Below, one piece after another: positions 36,816-47,325 of a stretch of DNA of 64,000 nucleotides. The notes beneath the pieces were generated by a model. It was not told the origin of the DNA and ran no database searches. It saw nothing but the letters and a program-made list of their open reading frames with translations. The stretch is from Geothrix oryzae. Its GTDB lineage: Bacteria; Acidobacteriota; Holophagae; Holophagales; Holophagaceae. A program made the translations under genes and the position numbers. Where the stretch lies: positions 1,550,001 through 1,614,000 of the forward strand of contig NZ_AP027079.1 of NCBI RefSeq assembly GCF_030295385.1. Direction: 5' to 3'. Each line of letters starts with the position of its first letter. Within the stretch, counting starts at the first letter, position 1.

Positions 36816-39800
36816 CTAGCTGGCCTTCAGCCCTGCCGCCACGGCCACGGGCACGAAGGCGCTGAAGGCCTGGAGGGTGGCGGGCCAGTCTTCGAGCAGG
36901 GCGGCGGCGGTGGCGCTGCCGGTTTCGGCGTGGTGCTGCTCCAGCAGGCCGCGGAACTCGGCCTCTTCCTCGGGCCGCCAGGGGAGGGCGGTGAGGTAGT
37001 CCTGGTTCACCCTTTCCGCGTGGGTCCGGCGCAGGTAGAGGCAACCGCCGGTCATGCCGGCGCCGGCATTGGAGAGCACGGGGCCGAGGATGGCCACGGC
37101 GCCCCGGGTCATGTACTCGCAGGCGTGGTGGCCGGTGCCCTCGACCACGGCCGAGGCCCCGCTGTTCCGCACGGCGAAGCGGTCTCCGGCCCGGCCGCGG
37201 ACCAGCAGCGTCCCGCCGGTGGCGCCATAGAGGGCGCCGTTGCCGAGGATGGCGTTCTCTTCGGCGGCGTAGGTCGACCGGGGGTGCGGGAGGAGGACCA
37301 CGCGCCCGCCGGACATGGACTTGGCGACGGAATCGTTGGCTTCGCCCTGCAGCCGGACCGCCAGCCCGTCCGTGAGGAAGGCGGCGAATCCTTGGCCCGC
37401 GCTGCCGGTGAAATCCAGATGCAGGGTGCCCGGCACGGTCGGATCCTCGCCCCGCCGGCGGCGTTCGCGCACCCGCTTGGCCACGGCCCCGGCAAGGGTG
37501 GCCAGGACGCCGCGATCCTGGGTGGTGATGGTGTGGGTCTGGTGGTGCGTGCCCCCCACTTCCAGGAAGGCTTCGGCCTCCGCCAGGATGCGCTGGTTCA
37601 GGGGCCCCACACCCTCGGAGGCGGAAGCGGACGGACCTCCGCCGGTTCGTGGCGGGCGCGGATCCAGGAGCGAACCCAGGTTGAGCTTCCGGTCGTGCAC
37701 GAAGGCCGCATGGTCCGGCGCCACCTGGAGGAGGTCCACCCGGTCCTGGAGATCCCCCAGCGAGGCCACGCCCAGGGCCGCGAGGTGGCGGCGCGCATCC
37801 TCCGCCAGGTGGATCAGCATGTGCTGGATGGCCTCGGGGCTGCCGGTGTAGCGGGCCTTGAACTTCGGATCGTGGGTGGCGATGCCCGCGGGGCAGGTGT
37901 TCTTTTCGCAGATCCGCGCCATCACGCAGCCTTCGGCCACCAGCAGCAACTTCCCGAACTCGAAGCCCTCGGCGCCGAGGATGGCCGCCGTCACCAGGTC
38001 CTTGCCCGTGAGCAGACCACCGTCCACCCGCAGTTCCACCTGGTCGCGGAGGCCGTTCTCCAGCAGCGCCCCCTGGGCCTCCACCAGGCCGAACTCCCAG
38101 GGCAGGCCCGCGTGCTTCATGGAACCCAGCGTGGCGGCCCCGGTGCCGCCGTCGCCCCCGGCCACATAGATGATGTCGGCCCCAGCCTTGGCCACCCCCA
38201 CGGCGATGGTGCCGATGCCCGTGCCCGAGACGAGCTTCACGCTGATCTTCGCGGCGGGATGCACCTGCCGCAGCTCGTAGATGAGCTCCTTCAGGTCCTC
38301 GATGCTGTAGATGTCGTGCAGGGGCGGCGGGGAGATCAGGTCCACCCCGGGCAGGGAGAACCGGGCCCTGGCGATGGACTCGTCGACCTTCACGCGCATG
38401 AGCTGGCCGCCCTCGCCGGGCTTGGCCCCCTGGGCCACCTTGATCTGCAGCTCCTCCCCCGAGATGAGGTACTCCGCCGTCACGCCGAAGCGGGCCGAGG
38501 CCACCTGCTTGGTGGAGGCGGTGATGCCGTCCGTCCAGTAGAAGGGATTCTCGCCCCCCTCGCCGCTGTTGCTGCGGCCCCCCGAGGCCTCCATGGCCAG
38601 GATGAGGTCGCGCTGGCTCTCGGCGCTGACGGCCCCGAAGGACATGGCGCCGGCCCCGAAGCGCTGGAGGATGGCCGAGACCGGCTCGACGGCTTCCAGG
38701 GGCAGGGGCGCAGCATCCGGGCGCAGGGCCAGGAGGTGGCGGGGGTTGATGGGCTCGTCGAGCTTCAGGGAGGCGAGGTAGTCCTGGTAGAGGTCCCGCG
38801 CCTCGGGCGTGTCCGGATCCAGGGCCACCAGGCGGTGGAGCAGCCGCGCCCGGGCCGAGGTCATGCCGTGGTGCTCGCCCTGGCCGGGATGGGGCGATTC
38901 CCGGAACTGGTGCGTGTGCAGCAGGCGGTCCATGAAGCCCGCCTGGGCCGCGAGGCCGGTCTTCCGCAGGATGTCGCCGGCCAGATCCTCGTACCCGATG
39001 CCGCCAATGGGGCTGGTGCGCTGCGGGAAGAAGGTCTCCATCAGCTCCGGTCCCAGGCCCACGGCGGTGAAGAGCTTGGCGCTCATGTAGCTCTGGACCA
39101 CCGAGATGCCGCACTTCGCCATGATCTTGAGCAGGCCCGATTCCAGCGCTGCGACCAGGTTCTGCTCGCGTCGGTCCGCGCTCAGGGCGCCGAAGGTCGG
39201 GTGCTCGTCGCGCCGTGCGATCTCCAGGGCGAGGTAGGGGCAGACGGCGGAGGCGCCGAAGCTGATGAGGGCGGCGAGGTGGTGCGAGGTCCGGGCCTCG
39301 GCCGTGTGCATGACGATGGAGGCGTTGAGGCGCTGGCCGGACTCGTTGAGGGTGTGCACCACGGCCCGCAGGGCGATGAGGCCCGGGATGGGGGGCTGCT
39401 CCACGCTGGCTTCGCGGTCGCTGAGGATGATGACGCTGGTGCCGCCCTTCACGGCCTCGAGGACATCGGCCGCCAGCCGCGCGACGGCGGCGTGGAAGCC
39501 CGCCACGCCGTCGTCGCGGCGGAAGCGCATGGGGAAGGTGCGGGGGATGATGTGGGATTCGGAGGGCCGGTAGCTCTGCATCCGCTCCAGGAAGCGCATC
39601 TGCCCGAGGTCGAGGATGGGCCGGGGCAGTTCCAGGGCCTCGCTCAGCGGGATCAGGTCCTTGGGGAAGAAGATGTTGGGCGAGCGGCCGAGGAACACCC
39701 GCAGGTCGGTGATGTTGCCTTCGCGGAGGTAGTCCAGCGGCGGGTTCGTGACCTGCGCGAAGTGCTGGTAGAAGTAGTCGAAGAAGGGCCGGGGCTCGGA

Positions 39801-41204
39801 GGAGAAGACATTGGGCCGGGCCGTGTCGCCCATGGAGCCGATGGCCTCCTTGCCGGTGGCAACCATGGGATAGAGGACCTTCTCCAGCTCCTCGCGGGAG
39901 CAGGTGAAGAGCGTCTTTCGGAACACGCTGACGGGACCTTCCGGCGGGGCCGGATCGGGAACCGAGCCGATGGGCGTGGTGCGGGGGTCGAAGGCGGCGT
40001 CCCGGTGCTCCCGCGAACGGCCCGGATCCCGGAAATGCACGCGGCCCGTGGCCAGGTCCACCTTCACGCCCGTGCCCGCGTGGAGGATGCCCTTGCGGCG
40101 CACCGCCGCTTCATCCAAGGGAAACGCGCCGGCCTCGGAGGCCAGATAGAACCGGTCGTCTGTGATGGCCCAGCGCGCGGGCCGGAAACCGTTGCGATCG
40201 AGCCGCGCCCCCACAGTGCCGCCATCGGCGTAGACCAGGAAGGCGGGGCCGTCCCAGGGCTCCATGGCCCGGCTCCAGAAGGTGTAGAAGGGGGCTTCGG
40301 CCTCGGCGGGCGGCAGCATGATGGCGAGGATGTCCTCCACATGCGGGATGCTGCTGCGGTAGAGCAGGGCCTCGGCGATCTCGTTCAGGCTGCCGGAATC
40401 GCTGATGGAGCCATGCGTCACCAGCTGGTCGGCCTTGAGCCCGATGGACATCTCGCGGGAGATGGCGCGGGAGCGGTTGCCGGCGATGGTGTTGATCTCG
40501 CCGTTGTGGGCGAGGAGGCGGAAGGGCTGGGCCTTGTCCCAGGAGGTGCGGGTGTTCGTGCTGAAGCGGCGGTGGATGAGGGCGAAGCGGGTGATGAAGC
40601 TCGGGTCCAAGAGATCCGGGTAGAAGCGGTCGAGATCCGCCGCGCGGGTGAGGGCCTTGTAGACGATGGTCCGGGCGGACAGCGAGGCGAAGAAGAACTC
40701 GTCCGTGATGCCCTGCTCCTCCAGCTTGGTGCGCAGCACCTGCTTGGCGTTGTAGAGCAGCTTGTCGAAGGAGGCGTCCGTGCGGCAGTGGGCCGGCCGG
40801 CGCAGGATGGCCTGCCGCAGGGAGGGCAGGGTGCGCCGGGCATCGTCGCCCAGCACCGTGGGATCGGCGGGGACCTCGCGGTAGGCCAGCACATCCAGGT
40901 CGAAGAACGCGAAGATGGACTCGAACAACGCGAGGGCGCGGCGCAGACGACCGGGATCCTGGGGCATGAAGAGGCTGGCCACGGCGATCTCGCCGGGCCG
41001 GTGGCCCAGAAGCTCGAAGGGGATGTCGGCCATGACGCCCGCGCCGTCGCTGCTGACCTGATCGGCCGCGCAGCCGCCCCGGTGCTCCACGCACCGCAGG
41101 GCCTGGAGGGCATCCCGGAGGATCTGGTGGCAGGCCTCCCCGGTTCGGGAGGCGATGAATCCCACCCCGCATGCGGCGTGTTCGTTCCGAGATGCGTGGG
41201 GCAT
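36816..41204 (-). CDS. gltB: Glutamate synthase large subunit
   Basis: A 1462-residue multidomain amidotransferase making two glutamates from glutamine and 2-oxoglutarate. After an 11-residue propeptide, the catalytic Cys is in EHAACGVGFIA. The glutaminase domain, central domain, FMN barrel (e.g. SGEGGENPFYW, YVAGGDGGTGAATL) and C-terminal GXGXG helix domain follow in normal order. The 3Fe-4S cluster is seen as CVMARICEKNTCPAG. Length is normal for the bacterial alpha subunit. GAGGAC precedes the ATG. The small subunit gene gltD is not adjacent; it is either elsewhere, or this is a ferredoxin-type enzyme. Divergent from dnaX. Confidence 0.96.
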   Translation of the reverse strand: MPHASRNEHAACGVGFIASRTGEACHQILRDALQALRCVEHRGGCAADQVSSDGAGVMADIPFELLGHRPGEIAVASLFMPQDPGRLRRALALFESIFAFFDLDVLAYREVPADPTVLGDDARRTLPSLRQAILRRPAHCRTDASFDKLLYNAKQVLRTKLEEQGITDEFFFASLSARTIVYKALTRAADLDRFYPDLLDPSFITRFALIHRRFSTNTRTSWDKAQPFRLLAHNGEINTIAGNRSRAISREMSIGLKADQLVTHGSISDSGSLNEIAEALLYRSSIPHVEDILAIMLPPAEAEAPFYTFWSRAMEPWDGPAFLVYADGGTVGARLDRNGFRPARWAITDDRFYLASEAGAFPLDEAAVRRKGILHAGTGVKVDLATGRVHFRDPGRSREHRDAAFDPRTTPIGSVPDPAPPEGPVSVFRKTLFTCSREELEKVLYPMVATGKEAIGSMGDTARPNVFSSEPRPFFDYFYQHFAQVTNPPLDYLREGNITDLRVFLGRSPNIFFPKDLIPLSEALELPRPILDLGQMRFLERMQSYRPSESHIIPRTFPMRFRRDDGVAGFHAAVARLAADVLEAVKGGTSVIILSDREASVEQPPIPGLIALRAVVHTLNESGQRLNASIVMHTAEARTSHHLAALISFGASAVCPYLALEIARRDEHPTFGALSADRREQNLVAALESGLLKIMAKCGISVVQSYMSAKLFTAVGLGPELMETFFPQRTSPIGGIGYEDLAGDILRKTGLAAQAGFMDRLLHTHQFRESPHPGQGEHHGMTSARARLLHRLVALDPDTPEARDLYQDYLASLKLDEPINPRHLLALRPDAAPLPLEAVEPVSAILQRFGAGAMSFGAVSAESQRDLILAMEASGGRSNSGEGGENPFYWTDGITASTKQVASARFGVTAEYLISGEELQIKVAQGAKPGEGGQLMRVKVDESIARARFSLPGVDLISPPPLHDIYSIEDLKELIYELRQVHPAAKISVKLVSGTGIGTIAVGVAKAGADIIYVAGGDGGTGAATLGSMKHAGLPWEFGLVEAQGALLENGLRDQVELRVDGGLLTGKDLVTAAILGAEGFEFGKLLLVAEGCVMARICEKNTCPAGIATHDPKFKARYTGSPEAIQHMLIHLAEDARRHLAALGVASLGDLQDRVDLLQVAPDHAAFVHDRKLNLGSLLDPRPPRTGGGPSASASEGVGPLNQRILAEAEAFLEVGGTHHQTHTITTQDRGVLATLAGAVAKRVRERRRRGEDPTVPGTLHLDFTGSAGQGFAAFLTDGLAVRLQGEANDSVAKSMSGGRVVLLPHPRSTYAAEENAILGNGALYGATGGTLLVRGRAGDRFAVRNSGASAVVEGTGHHACEYMTRGAVAILGPVLSNAGAGMTGGCLYLRRTHAERVNQDYLTALPWRPEEEAEFRGLLEQHHAETGSATAAALLEDWPATLQAFSAFVPVAVAAGLKAS

Positions 41205-41310
41205 CGGATGTCCTCGGGAGAATCGCAGGTTACCGCAGTTGGCGGCCCACCGGAGCCTCTTCCCTGCTTATGGGGCAGGTTGGGTACTCTTATGGGAGAC
41301 TGGATTTCCG

Positions 41311-42972
41311 ATGAGCACCCTCGCCCTCAAATACCGCCCCCGCCTGCTATCCGACCTTGTGGGACAGGAAGGTAGTGTGAAGGCGCTGGCCAACGCCCTG
41401 AAGCGGGCCAAGGAGAGCGGCCGCATCCATCAGGCCTACCTCTTCGCGGGGGTGCGCGGCACGGGCAAGACCAGCACGGCGCGCATCCTGGCCCGGGCCC
41501 TGAACTGCGCCGAAGGCCCCACCGCCACGCCCTGCGGGGTCTGCGATCCCTGCCGCGCCGCCGAGCAGCCCGACAGCAGCCTGGACATCGTCGAGATCGA
41601 CGCCGCCAGCCGGGCCTCCGTGGCCGACGCCCGGGCCCTCCGGGAGCAGGTGCAGACGCGGCCGGCCTTCTGTCGCTACCGGATCTACATCATCGACGAA
41701 GTGCACATGCTCAGCACCGAGGCCTTCAATGCCCTGCTGAAGGTCATCGAGGAGCCGCCGCCCCACGCCATCTTCGTGCTGGCGACCACGGAACTGCAGG
41801 ATGTGCCCGACACCATCAAGAGCCGCGTCCAGATCTTCCCGTTCCGCCTGATTCCCGTGGGTCTCATCGAAGGCCGCCTCCGGCATGTCTGCGAGCACGA
41901 GGGTGTGGAGGTGGAGGCCGGCAGCCTGCGGCTGGTGGCCGAGGCGGGCCAGGGCTCCATGCGCGATGCGCTGACCATCCTCGATCGCGTCATTGCCGCC
42001 GGCGATGGGAAGGTGCTGGAGGAGGCCGTCCGGGAGCAGCTGGGCATCGTCAGCGCCCACCTGGTGCAGGGCGTCCTGTCGGCCCTGGTCATCGGCGACA
42101 CGGCGGCCCTGGTGGAGGCCTGCCGCGAGCTGAACGAACAGGGCGCCGACTGGGCCACCTTCTGGCGCGAGCTGGTGCTGGCCTTCCGCGACCGCCTGGA
42201 AGCAGAAGCCCGAGCCGCCCGGGGCCCCCAGGACCTGCTGCGCTGGGCGCGGATGCTGAACCTGCTGCTGAGCCGGGAGCGCGACCTGCGGGACAGCAGC
42301 CTGCCCCGCGTGGTGGTGGAGCTGGCCCTTCTCACGGCGGCGCAGCTGCCGCACTTGGCCCCCCTGGATGCCCTCGTCTCCGGGGCCTACGGGGCCGGAG
42401 CGCCGCCGCGGCCTTCGAGCCCGCCCGCCGGGCCGCCGCCGGTCCCTTCCCGGGCCCCCCAGGCCGCGCCGGCGCCTGAGGGGCCTCGCAGGCCCGCACC
42501 GGCCCCCACATCAACTCCCGCGGCCAGCTTCCCGGCCCGCCCAGCCCCAGCTTCCGTCCCTTCTCCTGCCCGCGCCCAGGCGCCAGTTCCCGCGGGCGCA
42601 CCGGCCCCCCCCCAGCTGCGGGTGGCCTGCAGCGAGGCGCTCCGTCAGGTGCCCGGCCTCCGGGCTCTCGGCACGGCGCCCCAGATGGCCACCGATCTCC
42701 GCTGGGAGCCGCCGGTGCTGCACTTCCGGTTCCCGGGCAATGTGCGGCAGACCCTCCAGGACCTCGAGCGGGAAAAGACCAATCCCCATGTCCTGGCGGC
42801 GCTGGCGGCCGTGCTCCCGGGCTTGAGGGAGCTGGAGATCAGCTTCGAGGGCGGGTCCGCCGGAGAAACCCAAGGCGACCGGCCCGAGGACCGTCTGCGG
42901 CGGGAACCCGCCTTCCAGGAGCTGCTGCGCCTCAGCGGGGGCGAGGTGCTGGAAATCCGGCGGGAGAGCTAA
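41311..42972 (+). CDS. dnaX: DNA polymerase III subunit tau/gamma
   Basis: A 553-residue clamp-loader ATPase. Walker A is AGVRGTGKTSTAR (about 47-59), the zinc site is formed by NC, PCGVCDPC (about 69-84), Walker B is IYIIDEVHML and the arginine-finger region is TTELQDVP..IKSRVQ. After about residue 365 there is a 90-residue Pro/Ala-rich linker, then a tau-like C-terminal domain (about 460-553). I see no A-rich slippery heptamer for a gamma-product frameshift. ATG at 41311 with GGAGAC about 12 bases upstream. Its stop abuts the convergent moaD stop. Confidence 0.94.
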   Translation: MSTLALKYRPRLLSDLVGQEGSVKALANALKRAKESGRIHQAYLFAGVRGTGKTSTARILARALNCAEGPTATPCGVCDPCRAAEQPDSSLDIVEIDAASRASVADARALREQVQTRPAFCRYRIYIIDEVHMLSTEAFNALLKVIEEPPPHAIFVLATTELQDVPDTIKSRVQIFPFRLIPVGLIEGRLRHVCEHEGVEVEAGSLRLVAEAGQGSMRDALTILDRVIAAGDGKVLEEAVREQLGIVSAHLVQGVLSALVIGDTAALVEACRELNEQGADWATFWRELVLAFRDRLEAEARAARGPQDLLRWARMLNLLLSRERDLRDSSLPRVVVELALLTAAQLPHLAPLDALVSGAYGAGAPPRPSSPPAGPPPVPSRAPQAAPAPEGPRRPAPAPTSTPAASFPARPAPASVPSPARAQAPVPAGAPAPPQLRVACSEALRQVPGLRALGTAPQMATDLRWEPPVLHFRFPGNVRQTLQDLEREKTNPHVLAALAAVLPGLRELEISFEGGSAGETQGDRPEDRLRREPAFQELLRLSGGEVLEIRRES

Positions 42973-43194
42973 TCACCCCCCCGACACCGGTGGCATCAGG
43001 GCCACCTCGTCACCCTCCGTCAGCGGCGCCGTGCGGTCCGCGAAGCTCTGGTTCAGGGCCAGCAGGGCGTCCTTGGGAAGGTCCGCGAAGCGGGGATCCG
43101 CCAGGAGATCGCCCAGGGTGGGGGCGAGGGGCAGTCGGAGTTCGCTGAACCCCAGCAGGGCGCGATAGCGGGCGAAGCATTTGACCGTGATCAT
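42973..43194 (-). CDS. moaD: Molybdopterin synthase sulfur-carrier subunit MoaD
   Basis: A 73-residue beta-grasp protein: ITVKCFARYRALLG at the start and EVALMPPVSGG at the end. The PPVSGG tail is the classic MoaD C-terminus that becomes a thiocarboxylate for molybdopterin synthesis. The ATG at 43194 has GGAGGTGGAG at ideal distance; a GTG at 43206 is less likely. No other moa genes are near. It follows tamB by 33 bp on the same strand. Confidence 0.88.
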   Translation of the reverse strand: MITVKCFARYRALLGFSELRLPLAPTLGDLLADPRFADLPKDALLALNQSFADRTAPLTEGDEVALMPPVSGG

Positions 43195-43227
43195 GCGTGT
43201 CTCCACCTCCAGCCTACCGCCCGCGCC

Positions 43228-46200
43228 CTACTTGGGGCTCCAGGTGTGGCGGATCTCCCCCGAGGGGTTGAGCCCGGTGCCGCCACCCTTGCTGGCGCCC
43301 AGCTGCAGGATGAAGCCGCCGAAACGCCACTCCACCTGGCCGGAGGTGATGCTCAGTTCGCCGCTCTTCTTGTGGGACACCACGAAGGCGCTGCGCTGGC
43401 CGAACAGGTTGATGCTCTTGCCCAGGGTGACTTCGGTTTCGGTGGTGCCCAGGTTGGTGGAGCGCACCGCGACATTCACGCGATCCAGGCCGAGCGTCCG
43501 CCGCATCTGCTCCTGGAAGGGCGCGAAGGCCAGGGTGGAGATGAGGCCGGAGCCGGCGCTGGCGATGCCGGAGGTGATGGCGCCCTGGGTGGCGCCGGAG
43601 GTGGCCCCCGCCGCGCCCACATTGGCCACATTGCCGGGATTGATGAGGATGGCCACGATCTCGTCCTGCCGGAGGCTGGGTGTGGAGCTGGGCACGATGG
43701 CCAGGTTGCTCAGGGTGCCGTGGATGTCGAGGTTCACGGTGTAGCCGGGAATGGAGCTGACGCTGCCCTGGAGGTTGATGACCGGATCCAGGGGGCGCGA
43801 CTCGGAGAAGACCAGTGAACCCCGATCCACCACCATGTCGCCCGCGGGGAAGATGTTGGTGATGCGGCCACCGGGCTGGAAGATCATCGTGCCCTTGGGC
43901 ACGGGATGCGCCAGGGTGCCCAGCACCTGGAACGGCCCCTCGGTGCGGCCTTCCAGCTTCAGGAGGTTGGTGTCGAAGCTCCAGGGGCTGCGCAGGTCGA
44001 GGTCCAGGTCCAGGCGGATGCGCTCCAGCGGATCATCCAGGTCCAGGCCCACCAAACCGCCGCTGTCGCTGAGGGCGCTCCGCAGGATGAGGTCGGCCAG
44101 CTTCACCTCGGTCTGATAGCTCAGGCGGTCGGCCCGCAGGCGGCCCTTGAGCAGGCCCCCTTCCTCGGTGCCCTCCAGGGTGGCCCGCAGGGTGCCCTGG
44201 AGATCCAGGCCATCGGGCACATCCCGGAGCTGGAAGTTGGCGAGGGAGGCCTTCAGCCGATAGGCCTCCAGGCCGCCGAGCCGCCAGGTGAGGTCGCCGG
44301 AGACCTGCAGGTCGCCGTGGGCCAAGGTGCCGCGCAGCGGCCGGTCTGCGGGAATCGATACGGTGCGGTCCTTGAAGATCAGACCGACCTGCAGGTCCTC
44401 CACGCCCTGGTAGCCCCGCAGGTTCGTCTGGCCCTTTTCCAGGGACAAGGTGCCGTCCAGCAGGGGCGCGGGATAGGTCCCGTGAGCCAGGAGGTCGAAC
44501 CGGCCCAGGCCCTGGATCCGCAGTTCGGACAGCAGGCTGTACTCGTCCACCTCCATCACCCGGTCGAAGATCGACTTGAGGTGGGCGAGGTTGGCGGCGC
44601 CCTGCACCCGGAGGGCCAGAGGGACGGTCGCCGAAAAGGGCACGGTCCCCGTCAGGCGCAGGTTGGCGGCCTGGGCCGTCGGGTCGGCGGCCTTCCGCGC
44701 GCCGCCTTCCAGGGCGATGTCCACCTCGGCGCCATTGGCGTCTCCGCGAAGGGAGGAAGGCCGGGCCTGGTGGAGTTCGAAGGCATTGAACTGGGCGGCC
44801 AGACGGTTCAGGGATCCGGTCCAGAGGAGGTTCCGGCCGTTCCAGCGCCCCTGGGCGCTGACCTCGAGGCTCAGGTCCTCCATCAGGTCGTCGGTCAGGC
44901 TCCGGGCCAGATTCTCGGTGCGGGCGCTGTCCGCGGAGACATTCAGCGACAGGGTGCCCGCCAGGTCCGGCCCGTCCTGCCGGACCTGGACCTCCACGAG
45001 CGGGCGGCTCATGCCCTCCAGGGCCAGACGGCCGGCCATCCGGCCCCGCTCCAGGCTGAAGGCGCCCTCGAGGCCCTCGAGGCTGCGCCCGCCGAAGAAG
45101 ATGCGGCCCCGGTTCAGGCTGAGCTGGCCCTCCGGCAGGTCCAGGGCGCCGAAGGGGCTGGTGATGGGCCCCAGCAGGCGGGCCTCCACCTGGGCCTGGA
45201 TGCGGGGGCCGGGCAGGGCCATCAGCTGGGAATCGAGGCGCCCCGCGAGATCCACCTTCCAGGTCCACCGGCGCAGATCCATGTCGGCCTGGCCGGCCAG
45301 GGCCAGGGCCCCTTCGGGTTCAGAGCCGGGGCTGCCCAGCAGCTCGGGCCGCTCGGCGACGCGGACATCCTGAAGACGCAGCCGCAGGGTCTCGAGGTCC
45401 ATCGCGAAATCGGACGAGGCGGCGGGAACCTTGATCCCGTAGACCTCGCCCGCTTCGACTTGGGCGGCGCCCTGCATGGTGAGGTGATCGTAGGGGCCCT
45501 GGAGGCGCACCCAGCCGCTGCCGGTCCCGGTGATGGGGAGGTCGTGGCCCTCGTCATCCTTCAGATCGGCGGCCCTGAGCCCTTCGGCCACGGGAAGGCG
45601 GAAGGCGGTGTAGCACATGTCCATCTGCTTCTGGCCCGGGGCGGTGCGGGCCCAGGTGAGCCAGAGATCGCCGCCGCCGCGACCCTCGTCCTTCTTCAGG
45701 TCGATGTCCGTGACGCGAAGGTCCGAGCCCCGGATCTCCACCTTGGCCCGCAGCTCATCCGCCCGTGCCCCGTGCCAGCGGGGATGGGAGACTTCGGTGG
45801 TGCCGTCCAGCTCCAGGCCGGTGCCTCGGCTCCAGCGGACCTTGGCCTGGGCCCGGGTCTGACCCTCCATGTCCAGGTCCACCACCTTCCAGGCACGCAG
45901 CGCCTGGGCCACCTGGCTGGCGCCCACCTCCACCTGGCCTTCCGCCTCCAGGCGCACCGGACCGCGGGGCCCGAGGGTGGCCCAGCCGGTGCCGGAGGCC
46001 TTCAGCGCTTCGAGATCCAGCCGGAGCTGCTCGAGGGTGGCCCGGCCATCCCGCAAGGTGGCCCGCAGGCTGCCGGCCTCCAGCCCGTGCTGCGTCAGAG
46101 CCACCTGGGCCGAAGCCTGCCAGCGGTCCGGGCGGCTCAGGGCCGAAGCTTCCCGCGGCCCCTTGACCTGGGCCTGCAGCGTGCCGCGGACGCCCTGGAA

Positions 46201-47322
46201 TTCCGGCAGGCGCAGGGCGCGGCCGACGGCATCCAGATCCAGGTTCCGTCCCTGGAGGGTGGCTTCCGGGGGGGCCTTCTGGGACCAGGTTCCCTGGAGG
46301 TCCAGCTCCCCCTGGCCGGACCGCCAGCGCAGGTGCTCCACCTTGGCGGCCTGGAGGCCACCGCTGGCCCGCAGGTCGAGTGCCCCGGGGTGGAAGCTCC
46401 CGTTCGCGGGCCGCAGCCCCTGGCCTTCCGCGATCACGGACCAGCGGGGGGCGGCGAGGGTGCCTTCGACGGTGGCGCTGACATCCAGGCTGCCCATCAG
46501 GGGCGGCCGCGCCTGGCCTCCCCAGCGGGCGGCCTGGGCCAGGCTGAGTACGCTGCCAAGGCGGCCTTCCAGGCGCTCGGGCGCCTTGGGGGTCTTGGCC
46601 TCGAGGCGCCCGCTCAGCCGAACCTGGCTTTCGCCCAGGCGGAGGTAGCCCTCCTGGAGCGAGACGAAGCTCTCGGAAAGCTCGCCGTTCAGGTCCAGTC
46701 GGCCCCGCTCCCAGCCACCGGGACCCTTCACGGACAGCTGCGGGCCGGCCACATCCACGCGCAGGCGGTTGGGCCCTTGGCCGGTGGCCTTCACCTCGAA
46801 CTGGTAGCGCGCCGCGGGAATGCCGCGCAGCGGCTCGGGAATCTCGATCTCCCCGCCGGTGAGGCTGAGGAGGTCGAGGCGCACCTGGGGCAGGGGGCCT
46901 GTCCGTGGCGGCCGCTCCTTGAGCTTGAGGGGAGCCAGGCCCGCTTCCGTCAGCCGGAGGTGAGGCTGCTCAGCCCGGATGGAGAAGATCCGGTAGGGGG
47001 GCGCGAGGAAGGAGGGGAGGTCCGCCTGGATCTCGATGCGCCGCACGCTGAGCAGGTCCCCCCCGAGGTGCACATCCCGCAGGACGATGGATCCCAGGAT
47101 GGGGTGGATCTCCAGCTGGCCGATGGTGAGCGGGAGCCCGGTCTCCTCGCGGGTCAGGGCATCGAGTTTGGAGACGGTCCATCGGAGGACGGCGGGCCGG
47201 GTGGCGAGCCAAGGGCCCACGGTCACGGCGGTCGCCCCGGCCACGAGGACATAGGACACCCGGCGCACCCACCGGCGGCCCCAGAGCCGCTGCACCGCAT
47301 CCTTGGTGGGGTGCCAGATCAT
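43228..47322 (-). CDS. tamB: TamB/DUF490-family envelope protein
   Basis: A 1364-residue protein with one N-terminal membrane helix (about residues 22-40) and a very long series of beta-rich repeats typical of AsmA/TamB proteins that span the periplasm as a lipid-transfer groove. The C-terminal TamB domain is recognisable: GNVANVGAAGATSGA, FAPFQEQMRRTLGLDRVNV, TEVTLGKSINLFGQ and a final beta strand. Roles in outer-membrane lipid or protein homeostasis are known for the family. It starts three bases after the kinase stop and is certainly co-transcribed. No tamA is adjacent. Confidence 0.9.
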   Translation of the reverse strand: MIWHPTKDAVQRLWGRRWVRRVSYVLVAGATAVTVGPWLATRPAVLRWTVSKLDALTREETGLPLTIGQLEIHPILGSIVLRDVHLGGDLLSVRRIEIQADLPSFLAPPYRIFSIRAEQPHLRLTEAGLAPLKLKERPPRTGPLPQVRLDLLSLTGGEIEIPEPLRGIPAARYQFEVKATGQGPNRLRVDVAGPQLSVKGPGGWERGRLDLNGELSESFVSLQEGYLRLGESQVRLSGRLEAKTPKAPERLEGRLGSVLSLAQAARWGGQARPPLMGSLDVSATVEGTLAAPRWSVIAEGQGLRPANGSFHPGALDLRASGGLQAAKVEHLRWRSGQGELDLQGTWSQKAPPEATLQGRNLDLDAVGRALRLPEFQGVRGTLQAQVKGPREASALSRPDRWQASAQVALTQHGLEAGSLRATLRDGRATLEQLRLDLEALKASGTGWATLGPRGPVRLEAEGQVEVGASQVAQALRAWKVVDLDMEGQTRAQAKVRWSRGTGLELDGTTEVSHPRWHGARADELRAKVEIRGSDLRVTDIDLKKDEGRGGGDLWLTWARTAPGQKQMDMCYTAFRLPVAEGLRAADLKDDEGHDLPITGTGSGWVRLQGPYDHLTMQGAAQVEAGEVYGIKVPAASSDFAMDLETLRLRLQDVRVAERPELLGSPGSEPEGALALAGQADMDLRRWTWKVDLAGRLDSQLMALPGPRIQAQVEARLLGPITSPFGALDLPEGQLSLNRGRIFFGGRSLEGLEGAFSLERGRMAGRLALEGMSRPLVEVQVRQDGPDLAGTLSLNVSADSARTENLARSLTDDLMEDLSLEVSAQGRWNGRNLLWTGSLNRLAAQFNAFELHQARPSSLRGDANGAEVDIALEGGARKAADPTAQAANLRLTGTVPFSATVPLALRVQGAANLAHLKSIFDRVMEVDEYSLLSELRIQGLGRFDLLAHGTYPAPLLDGTLSLEKGQTNLRGYQGVEDLQVGLIFKDRTVSIPADRPLRGTLAHGDLQVSGDLTWRLGGLEAYRLKASLANFQLRDVPDGLDLQGTLRATLEGTEEGGLLKGRLRADRLSYQTEVKLADLILRSALSDSGGLVGLDLDDPLERIRLDLDLDLRSPWSFDTNLLKLEGRTEGPFQVLGTLAHPVPKGTMIFQPGGRITNIFPAGDMVVDRGSLVFSESRPLDPVINLQGSVSSIPGYTVNLDIHGTLSNLAIVPSSTPSLRQDEIVAILINPGNVANVGAAGATSGATQGAITSGIASAGSGLISTLAFAPFQEQMRRTLGLDRVNVAVRSTNLGTTETEVTLGKSINLFGQRSAFVVSHKKSGELSITSGQVEWRFGGFILQLGASKGGGTGLNPSGEIRHTWSPK

Positions 47323-47325
47323 TGG

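Noticed and set aside
36621-41375. Very long plus-strand open frame (1584 codons) opposite gltB
   Set aside because: In G+C-rich DNA the strand opposite a real gene often lacks stops. The product is Gly/His/Ala/Arg low-complexity sequence with no domains, while gltB on the other strand is complete.
41311-42972. Programmed frameshift in dnaX to make a gamma form
   Set aside because: No A-rich slippery heptamer or following hairpin is evident; only the tau-length product is supported.
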